Source of the DNA: Rhodospirillaceae bacterium
GTDB taxonomy: Bacteria; Pseudomonadota; Alphaproteobacteria; UBA7985
Length of the DNA stretch: 24,652 bases
Direction of reading: 5' to 3'
Assembly (NCBI GenBank): GCA_002700865.1
Contig: PAFB01000148.1
Span: 1 to 24,652, forward strand
In this document: in pieces, positions 1 to 5,140 of the stretch
How positions within the stretch are numbered: the stretch's first letter is position 1
Layout: the number at the start of each line of letters is the position of its first letter
The notes under the pieces: model-generated
Seen by the model: the letters and a program-made list of their open reading frames with translations, nothing else
What the model was told of the DNA's origin: nothing
Database searches by the model: none
Translations under genes and position numbers: made by a program

Positions 1-182
1 CGGCTTACAAACGCGCTCTGGGCCTTGACCCTGAGCATCTGGGGGCACTGAACTATCAGGGGTATTTGTTCATTGAGACGGACCGGGTTGATCTGGCCCG
101 AGAGAACCTTACTCGGCTTGAAGCGCTATGCGGTGACTGCTTCGCTTTTACCAATCTGCAGGAAGCTTTGGACGCCCTTTGA
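1..182 (+). CDS. TPR-repeat protein, C-terminal end (partial)
   Basis: An open frame enters from the left edge (first full codon at 3) and stops with TGA at 180-182, giving about 59 residues. The start AYKRALGLDPEHLGALNYQG fits the second helix of one tetratricopeptide repeat and the first helix of the next (A-x-x-R-A-L-x-L-D-P, then A-L-N-x-x-G). TPRs mediate protein-protein contacts; the partner and full domain make-up lie outside the window. In many bacteria secE-nusG would sit directly before rplK, so a TPR gene here marks a different arrangement. The call as a TPR protein is fairly safe, the precise function is unknown. Confidence 0.65.
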   Translation, partial: AYKRALGLDPEHLGALNYQGYLFIETDRVDLARENLTRLEALCGDCFAFTNLQEALDAL

Positions 183-342
183 ATGTTGGCAGCAGGAGCT
201 GCAGAGGTTCCAGTTGATCGGGAAACCGAGCGGTCGCCCTGCTCCTGTTCCACCGCCGCATAGCACCCGTGCGGGGTGATTCCGCGCCTTAGGGCCCGAT
301 CTGCTTGTCAAGGCACGGGCCCTGGCCTATCCCACCGACTAT
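183..342. other. Intergenic region between TPR gene and rplK leader
   Basis: No plausible gene. It holds several inverted repeats: CAGGAGC at 193-199 with GCTCCTG at 241-247, a 5-bp hairpin CACCC/GGGTG at 264-278, and AGGGCCC at 291-297 with GGGCCCT at 317-323. The 264-278 hairpin could end transcription of the TPR gene but has no T-run. The last repeat overlaps the candidate rplK promoter. Confidence 0.4.
305..333 (+). promoter_or_regulatory. Candidate sigma-70 promoter of rplK-rplA
   Basis: TTGTCA at 305-310 (5 of 6 to the -35 consensus), a 17-base spacer, and TATCCC at 328-333 as a weak -10. Transcription would begin near 340, just before the leader hairpin at 343-380. The spacing and the position immediately before a regulatory leader support it; the -10 is poor. 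Confidence 0.4.
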
Positions 343-380
343 CTGCGGGAGGGGGCTTTGCCGCCCCGAGACGACCGCGG
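343..380 (+). promoter_or_regulatory. L1-binding autoregulatory leader of rplK-rplA mRNA
   Basis: A two-part hairpin: outer stem 343-348 with 375-380 (six pairs, one G-U), inner stem 352-356 with 363-367 (five G-C pairs), separated by an asymmetric internal loop of GAG (349-351) facing GAGACGA (368-374). Ribosomal protein L1 is known to repress its own operon by binding an mRNA copy of its 23S rRNA site, a short helix with an asymmetric loop containing GAG opposite GAGAnA-type bases. The match of loop layout and the position 27 bases before the rplK start make this assignment likely. It has not been tested by a covariance search. Confidence 0.6.
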
Positions 381-406
381 ACCTCACTTTTGCAATCGAG
401 GATATC

Positions 407-835
407 ATGGCAAAAAAGATAGAAAGTAGCTTCAAGCTACAGATCCCGGCTGGTCAAGCGAACCCTTCGCCGCCTGTTGGGCCTGCGCTGGGTCAGCGCG
501 GTGTGAACATCATGGAATTCTGCAAGGCCTTCAACGCAGCCACGCAGCAAACCCAACCGGGCACGCCAACCCCCGTCATCATTACAGTTTACTCCGATAA
601 GTCGTTCAGCTTCGAAACCAAGACGGCGCCGGCCGCTTATTACATCCTGAAGGCCGCCGGAAAAAAGTCAGGCGCCAACGCGACAGGCACCCAATTCGTG
701 GGCAAGATTACCCGCGATCAGGTCAAGGAAATCGCAGAGGCTAAGATGCAAGACTTAAACGCAGTCGACATCGAAGGCGCGATGCGGATCATCGAAGGTT
801 CCGCTCGGTCGATGGGCGTGCAGGTGGAGGGCTAA
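407..835 (+). CDS. rplK: 50S ribosomal protein L11
   Basis: A 142-residue protein, the usual length for L11. It binds the GTPase-associated region of 23S rRNA and with L10/L12 forms the stalk base. Visible family blocks are the N-terminal KLQIPAGQANPSPPVGPALG, with the proline-rich hinge and GPALGQRG, and the rRNA-binding C-terminal domain ending MRIIEGSARSMGVQVEG. An in-frame ATG at 305 was rejected: the family start MAKK lies at 407, with GAGG at 398-401. rplA follows four bases after the stop, so the two are co-transcribed and probably controlled by L1 through the leader at 343-380. Confidence 0.97.
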   Translation: MAKKIESSFKLQIPAGQANPSPPVGPALGQRGVNIMEFCKAFNAATQQTQPGTPTPVIITVYSDKSFSFETKTAPAAYYILKAAGKKSGANATGTQFVGKITRDQVKEIAEAKMQDLNAVDIEGAMRIIEGSARSMGVQVEG

Positions 836-839
836 TACT

Positions 840-1538
840 ATGGCTACAGGAAAGCGTATTCGCATCGCCTATGAAGGCATCGACCGCGATGGTCTGGTGT
901 CGATCGAAGAAGCTGTTTCTTTGGTTAAATCCCGTGCAACCGCGAAGTTTGATGAAACCATCGAGATTTCTATGAATCTCGGCATTGATCCACGCCATGC
1001 CGACCAGAACGTCCGCGGGGCAGTGACCCTGCCGGCCGGTACGGGCAAGTCGATCCGTGTTGCTGTGTTCGCCAAAGACGCAAAGGCGGACGAGGCCCGG
1101 GCTGCAGGTGCTGACGTGGTTGGTGCTGAAGACCTGATGGAGCAAGTGCAGGCGGGTACGATCGACTTTGAACGCGTGATTGCAACCCCCGACATGATGC
1201 CGATCGTCGGTCGTCTGGGAAAGGTCCTGGGCCCACGTGGGCTCATGCCAAACCCAAAATTGGGAACGGTAACGGCAGACGTCGCCGGAGCCGTTGAAGC
1301 GGCAAAGGGTGGTCAAGTTCAGTTCCGAGCTGAGAAGGCAGGGATCATTCACGCTGGTATTGGGAAGGCCTCGTTCTCAGAGGCTGATATCCTTGCCAAC
1401 GCCAAGGCATTCATTGACGCTATCCAGAAGGCGAAGCCATCGGGCGCAAAGGGTACCTACGTCAAGCGGATTGCAATCTCTTCGACTATGGGGCCAGGGG
1501 TTAAAATCGAACCAGCGTCGATAAATCCGGAAGCCTGA
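840..1538 (+). CDS. rplA: 50S ribosomal protein L1
   Basis: A 232-residue L1, the usual length. L1 forms the mobile stalk that helps release E-site tRNA and is also the translational repressor of its own operon. The signature KVLGPRGLMPNPKLGTV lies near residues 130-146, and the C-terminus IAISSTMGPGVKIEP is typical. A good ribosome-binding site GGAGG at 826-830, inside the end of rplK, lies nine bases before the ATG. rplJ and rplL do not follow; instead there is a terminator at 1598-1630 and then minus-strand genes, so this is an isolated rplK-rplA operon. Confidence 0.97.
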   Translation: MATGKRIRIAYEGIDRDGLVSIEEAVSLVKSRATAKFDETIEISMNLGIDPRHADQNVRGAVTLPAGTGKSIRVAVFAKDAKADEARAAGADVVGAEDLMEQVQAGTIDFERVIATPDMMPIVGRLGKVLGPRGLMPNPKLGTVTADVAGAVEAAKGGQVQFRAEKAGIIHAGIGKASFSEADILANAKAFIDAIQKAKPSGAKGTYVKRIAISSTMGPGVKIEPASINPEA

Positions 1539-1597
1539 GCCAGTCTGACACATTATGCCCGATGAACAGGGCATCATCAGGTGATAGATTCAATAAC

Positions 1598-1630
1598 ACC
1601 CGGTGGCGCGTGCTGCCGGGTTTTCCTTTT
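1598..1630 (+). terminator. Rho-independent terminator after rplA
   Basis: A ten-pair stem (1598-1607 with 1612-1621, eight Watson-Crick and two G-U pairs) with a GCGT tetraloop, followed directly by TTTTCCTTTT. It lies 60 bases after the rplA stop and is the clearest intrinsic terminator in the window. It would stop read-through into the minus-strand grxD side. Confidence 0.85.
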
Positions 1631-1711
1631 GGATGAAAGCGATATCGCCCTCGTTGTCCCAGGCTATAGCTTCACGACCGGGCCCATCTGTATCTGGAGT
1701 TGCAAGAGTAC

Positions 1712-1769
1712 GGTTTGCGCGGCGCCTTGGCGAAGACCGCGAAGCGGTCGAGACAAGGTCGACGCAACC
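1712..1769 (+). repeat. Nested palindromic element, type A, copy 1
   Basis: Three nested arm pairs: TTGCG (1715-1719) with CGCAA (1763-1767), CCTTG (1725-1729) with CAAGG (1754-1758), and GACCGC (1735-1740) with GCGGTC (1744-1749) around a GAA loop. Bases 1716-1767 match 10775-10826 at 50 of 52 positions. The nearly identical second copy, about 9 kb away and in unrelated flanks, shows this is a dispersed repeat rather than a local hairpin. Confidence 0.85.
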
Positions 1770-1811
1770 TCCGTGCTACAACAGAAGACAAACCACTCGA
1801 TCCAACGAATG

Positions 1812-1859
1812 GCGCGCTCGATTTGACGCCGCTTCGCGGCTTACAAATCTCCCACGCGC
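1812..1859 (-). repeat. Nested palindromic element, type B, copy 1
   Basis: Same design as type A but inverted (TTC loop on the plus strand): outer GCGCG (1812-1816) with CGCGC (1855-1859), middle ATTTG (1821-1825) with CAAAT (1844-1848), inner GCCGC (1828-1832) with GCGGC (1836-1840). Bases 1816-1850 are identical over 35 bp to 10721-10755. Confidence 0.85.
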
Positions 1860-1901
1860 AATCTAAGGCGGAAAGGCTGCCGTGGACCAAGTGCAGAGCA
1901 A

Positions 1902-2240
1902 TCAAGCTGCCGAACGGACCTCGATCCCAGCGTCTGTCAGCACTTGGGCCAACTCGCCAGTCTCGTACATTTCTCGCACGATATCGCAGCCACCTACGAA
2001 CTCACCCTTGACGTAGAGCTGGGGGATAGTCGGCCAGTTTGCGTATTCTTTAATACCCTGCCGAATACCGGGGTCTTCCAGCACGTTTTCAGAGTGATAG
2101 TCGACGCCGAGGTTGTTCAATACGGCCACCACGGCCGCTGAGAAGCCACACTGCGGGAATACGGGCGTCCCCTTCATGTAAAGCATAACCTTATTGTTCT
2201 GCACGTCTGACTGAATGCGGGTAAGAATAGAAGTATCCAT
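1902..2240 (-). CDS. grxD: Monothiol glutaredoxin, CGFS type (Grx4/GrxD)
   Basis: A 112-residue protein. CGFS glutaredoxins carry a [2Fe-2S] cluster with glutathione and deliver it to target proteins; with BolA they act in iron-sulfur trafficking and iron sensing. Cys31 lies in the motif PQCGFS, preceded by YMKGTP, and the glutathione-site block WPTIPQLYVKGEFVGG follows. The start is set by AAGGA nine bases upstream of the ATG at 2238-2240; a longer start at 2270 would run into bolA and lacks such a site. bolA lies 26 bases upstream on the same strand, so the partner pair forms one operon. Confidence 0.95.
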   Translation of the reverse strand: MDTSILTRIQSDVQNNKVMLYMKGTPVFPQCGFSAAVVAVLNNLGVDYHSENVLEDPGIRQGIKEYANWPTIPQLYVKGEFVGGCDIVREMYETGELAQVLTDAGIEVRSAA

Positions 2241-2266
2241 GATGATCGATCCTTGATGTTCATAGC

Positions 2267-2506
2267 TCAAGCACGGTCGGGCGCCTTGGTCTGCAATGAA
2301 AGCGCATGCAACTCCGTTCCCATTCGACCCTGGAGAGCAGCGTAAACAAGCTGGTGCTGCGCCACGCGAGACTTTCCCTTGAACGCATCGGAAACGATAT
2401 AGGCCGCATAGTGATCGCCATCACCGCGCAAGTCCTCGATGCGGACATCAGCATCGGGAAGGGCACTGCGGATCATTTGCTCGATTTCGCCGGCGGACAT
2501 AGGCAT
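2267..2506 (-). CDS. bolA: BolA/IbaG family protein
   Basis: A 79-residue small alpha/beta protein. BolA proteins bind CGFS glutaredoxins across a shared [2Fe-2S] cluster and can bind DNA. The core SRVAQHQLVYAALQ matches the helix-turn region (SRVxxHQxVYxxL) and the C-terminal ELHALSLQT supplies the conserved His strand. The short form resembles IbaG-type BolA in alphaproteobacteria. GAGGA lies nine bases before the ATG at 2506, which favours it over the internal Met3. It is followed closely by grxD and has its own candidate promoter at 2541-2568, separating it from purC upstream. Confidence 0.92.
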   Translation of the reverse strand: MPMSAGEIEQMIRSALPDADVRIEDLRGDGDHYAAYIVSDAFKGKSRVAQHQLVYAALQGRMGTELHALSLQTKAPDRA

Positions 2507-2540
2507 GGGCGCATTTCCTCAATTTGGAGCCTCAATACTT

Positions 2541-2568
2541 AATATAGGAGCACACGACCGGGTTTGAA
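2541..2568 (-). promoter_or_regulatory. Candidate sigma-70 promoter of bolA-grxD
   Basis: On the minus strand TTCAAA (complement of 2563-2568) and TATATT (complement of 2541-2546; 5 of 6 to the -10 consensus) are separated by 16 bases. The start would fall near 2534, about 30 bases before bolA. Confidence 0.45.
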
Positions 2569-2625
2569 CAGGCGCAAAGCCGCAGGTTGCCCATCGTCTC
2601 CGTTCTCCATCCAGACCAAAGTCTG

Positions 2626-3405
2626 CTACTGCAGGGTTCGAGGGCCCCGCAAATCGCCAGGACCAGCATCAGGCATCAGCCCTAGCCGGGCGGCAACCAG
2701 CCGGTGCCCGTCCAGCCCGGTGGCAGAATCCCGGAGTGTTTCAAGCTTTTCACCCGTTTCATTATCCCACAGTCGGCAGTTATCCGGCGTGATTTCATCG
2801 GCGATCAGAATGCGCATTTCTTCCTGCCCGTTCTCAAGCGGTTCCCAGATCCGCCCGAATTCAAGGCGGAAGTCGACCAGCTTCAGCCCTACGCCAATAA
2901 ACAGCCCTGAAAGAATATCGTTGGTGCGCATGGACAGCGCTACAATGTCATCAAGGTCCTGTGGGCTAGCCCAGTTAAAGGCAGCGATGTTGTCTTCCGT
3001 GATCAGTGGATCATCCAACTCAGTCGAACGCAAAAAGAACTCCACCATGGGCCGAGGCAGCTTCACACCGGGCGGCATACCAAGACGGCTGGCGAAGGCA
3101 CCGGCGGCAAGATTTCGAATCTTTACGCCGATTGGCATCGGCTCGGAAGCTCGCACCATTTGCTCGCGCATATTCAGACGGCGCATAAGGTGATTGGCTA
3201 CGCCCATCTCGGTCAGGCGAGTCATGAGGACGTCAGAAATCCTGTTGTTGAGGACACCACGGCCAGCCTGCCATAGAGCGACCGCATCGTCCCCGCGGCG
3301 GCCCTTGGCCGGGTCGTCCTTGAAGTGCTGAATGTGAGTGTCGGCTTCCGACCCCTCATAGATGATCTTTGCTGACGTCTCGTAGACTTGCTTGCCGCGC
3401 GGCAT
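2626..3405 (-). CDS. purC: SAICAR synthetase-like protein with altered signature motifs
   Basis: A 259-residue protein of the PurC family, which joins CAIR and aspartate with ATP in purine synthesis. Recognisable blocks are GVLNNRIS (50-57), RRLNMREQ (75-82), VKIRNLAAG (94-102), LVDFRLEFG (176-184) and ADEITPDNCRLWD (202-214). However, the ATP-site GKxK near the N-terminus reads TSAK (10-13), the VDFK lysine is Arg179, and the DKDxFR motif that normally follows EKL is missing (220-228 read KLETLRDSA). GAAGG ten bases before the ATG supports the start. bolA and grxD lie downstream, a neighbourhood also seen for purine genes in Rhodobacterales, but purS, purQ and purL are absent. It could be a divergent working enzyme or an inactive paralogue. 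Confidence 0.8.
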   Translation of the reverse strand: MPRGKQVYETSAKIIYEGSEADTHIQHFKDDPAKGRRGDDAVALWQAGRGVLNNRISDVLMTRLTEMGVANHLMRRLNMREQMVRASEPMPIGVKIRNLAAGAFASRLGMPPGVKLPRPMVEFFLRSTELDDPLITEDNIAAFNWASPQDLDDIVALSMRTNDILSGLFIGVGLKLVDFRLEFGRIWEPLENGQEEMRILIADEITPDNCRLWDNETGEKLETLRDSATGLDGHRLVAARLGLMPDAGPGDLRGPRTLQ

Positions 3406-3530
3406 GGCATATGCGCCTTCAGAATTTTATGAATCGAATGGAGACAAAAAACAGGCTGCTCGCCTGCGCCCCGCTGTCGCCTGTAGCATTGCTTGGCCGA
3501 TGTGTTAATCCATGACCGAAGGGGGCCGCC

Positions 3531-4043
3531 ATGCCAGACCATGAACAGAAATCGGATCAACCCGCGCACAAAAGCGCAAAAGGTAGGGCGGTTATATTCA
3601 CCGCGCCAGAAACCGTTACGACCAAGAGCCGGGACGACAATCCAAACTCTCAGGCCAAACCTAAGCCAGAATCAGAGGTCGAACCAGAGAACGAAGCCGC
3701 GAGCGAATTAGGCCCCCAAGATGCGACAGAAGCCACGGCCGAGACAAAGACCGAAACAGAGGCGACTGGGCAACCTTCAACGCCTGAACCACTGGGCTGG
3801 CGGGCTTTTGGCATCCTTGCATTTCTGGGCGGGGTGATGGTCGCAATCCTTGGCATTGGCTGGCAAATTTGGTTCTCCGTCGATACGCAGATGGACCCAT
3901 TCGCCTGGTGGCTGATTGGGGGAGCGCTGGTCTTCTCGGTCTTGCTGGGCGGAGGCTTGCTAGCGCTGCTTCGCTATTCAAGCCGTCACCACGACCACCG
4001 GGTTTACGATATCGACCATTTCCAGAAATGGCACCGACGCTAA
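3531..4043 (+). CDS. Hypothetical two-TM membrane protein with acidic linker
   Basis: 170 residues, no family recognised. Residues 1-88 are hydrophilic and disordered-looking, rich in Glu, Lys, Thr and Pro (50-82 alternate E/T/A). Two hydrophobic helices follow, about 92-117 and 124-147, joined by a short loop, and the protein ends in a His/Arg-rich cytoplasmic-type tail (RHHDHRVYDIDHFQKWHRR). A ribosome-binding run AAGGGGG lies just before the ATG at 3531. It is divergent from purC and convergent with the NRDE gene. The layout suggests an inner-membrane protein with a long N-terminal domain, function unknown. Confidence 0.8.
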   Translation: MPDHEQKSDQPAHKSAKGRAVIFTAPETVTTKSRDDNPNSQAKPKPESEVEPENEAASELGPQDATEATAETKTETEATGQPSTPEPLGWRAFGILAFLGGVMVAILGIGWQIWFSVDTQMDPFAWWLIGGALVFSVLLGGGLLALLRYSSRHHDHRVYDIDHFQKWHRR

Positions 4044-4097
4044 GCGCCACGAAACCCCATCCTGCGCGGCGGCGACACCCGACCCCACAGACCTCCT

Positions 4098-4904
4098 TCA
4101 GTCTGCCATCAACTGGTAAGGCGCCCGATCACCTGGGCCATCGGCGTAGAGGAAGACTGGCGCGACTTGCCCGGGATCAGGCTCTGCTCCCAACCCACGC
4201 GGCGGTGGGCCTTGCGCCCCCAAAGCCAGTTCTGCGCGCGGCAGCGCAATGAGCACCGATGACACCGTGCCAAAGTCCATCTCGGGCACATCGACGTTCA
4301 GCGCGGTTTCCCAGTACGCGGCATCTGGCGCAGCCCGAGCACTGAGCAGGTCAACCCACCCCTGCCAGGCAGCGGGGTCGGCAAATTCTCCGCTGGGTAC
4401 CGCTGCCTCAGCCTGCTTCAGATGGGCATGTGCGCGTGGCCCGGTGTCCAGATCGTTATGGCTGATCAGATGTACGCCGGGCTCCATGGCCCGCACGCGG
4501 AGCGTCACATCGCCGTCGTGGGTAATCCAGAATGCGTCCCGGTTGTCGGCAAGAATAAGATTGAAGGGCCGGTAGGCATCACCGTCGAGCGCCCCTATGG
4601 CTCGCGCGCCGTCTATAGCATCGGCGTGGTCGAGCGCATCCAGCACCACCTCCCCGCGCGAGCGCTTTCCCGGCGCCGGTCCCAACGCCTTTTTCTTATT
4701 GAGCAGTGCCGCGACAACGCCAGTATCGTTGAGACCGCACCAGGTGCCACCCGCTAGCACATCCTGACCCGCAAGCACGTCGCCGCGATCCGGCCAGTGT
4801 CGCGCGGGCGGAAGCGCTGGACGGCTGCGCAATTCATCACGGTTGCCGGCAATCAGAAAGGGCCAGTCGTGGTCGGGATCGAAACGGATCAGATACGTGC
4901 ACAT
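4098..4904 (-). CDS. NRDE/TANGO2-family protein (Ntn-hydrolase fold)
   Basis: 268 residues. The N-terminus MCTYLIRF, with Cys2 that would become the catalytic first residue, followed by AGNRDE (19-24), is diagnostic of the NRDE (TANGO2) family, related to Ntn hydrolases. GGTWCGLN and GTVSSVLIALP are further conserved blocks. The start at 4904 is chosen so that Cys follows Met; an upstream in-frame ATG at 4985 would bury it. No strong ribosome-binding site is seen. The bacterial function is unclear; eukaryotic TANGO2 has been linked to haem/lipid handling. Gene is convergent with the two-TM protein, 54 bases apart. Confidence 0.88.
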   Translation of the reverse strand: MCTYLIRFDPDHDWPFLIAGNRDELRSRPALPPARHWPDRGDVLAGQDVLAGGTWCGLNDTGVVAALLNKKKALGPAPGKRSRGEVVLDALDHADAIDGARAIGALDGDAYRPFNLILADNRDAFWITHDGDVTLRVRAMEPGVHLISHNDLDTGPRAHAHLKQAEAAVPSGEFADPAAWQGWVDLLSARAAPDAAYWETALNVDVPEMDFGTVSSVLIALPRAELALGAQGPPPRGLGAEPDPGQVAPVFLYADGPGDRAPYQLMAD

Positions 4905-5140
4905 GCTGCATAAGTGGGGCTTAGGATCGCCTTTGTCACGGTGGGTCTGCCATCTGCAGGGGAACGGCCGTGGCGGCTCCAGCAATGCACTCCGCGAGGC
5001 GCAGGCGCGTCAGACTGCGAATTGTTGAGATCGGGGAAACCGGCTAAAACCCGCACATGTTTTTCCGGGTTGCGACATGCAGCCTGCCGTTCGCGACCTT
5101 TGGGGGTCGCTAATGGCCACAGCTACAGGAGGTTTCTTCG
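4905..5140 (+). promoter_or_regulatory. acnA upstream region: candidate promoter and leader hairpin
   Basis: No gene. TTGTTG at 5022-5027, a 17-base spacer and TAAAAC at 5045-5050 form a weak sigma-70 promoter. A perfect 6-bp hairpin GCGACC/GGTCGC at 5094-5111 lies in the leader about 15 bases before the AGGAGG ribosome-binding site. AACCCG/CGGGTT at about 5047-5075 is a further, loose inverted repeat. No recognised iron-regulator box was found by eye. Confidence 0.35.

Larger units (their letters stand above)
1631..1901. other. Intergenic region holding two palindromic repeat elements
   Basis: Stretch between the rplA terminator and the end of grxD. Small open frames here do not resemble proteins. 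Its main content is the two nested palindromes at 1712-1769 and 1812-1859, described separately. The remaining bases show no recognised signal. Confidence 0.6.

Noticed and set aside
1..16. The first bases resemble the right half of palindrome type B (an 11-base match followed by CGCGC).
   Set aside because: The bases encode a normal TPR stretch (AYKRAL), the left half is not visible and there is no way to confirm an element at the window edge.
2241..2270. A longer start for grxD at 2270.
   Set aside because: It would overlap the bolA end, and AAGGA is correctly placed only for the ATG at 2240.
2564..3193. A 209-codon plus-strand frame opposite purC.
   Set aside because: Composition is Ser/Arg-rich without any motif, while the minus frame matches the PurC family.
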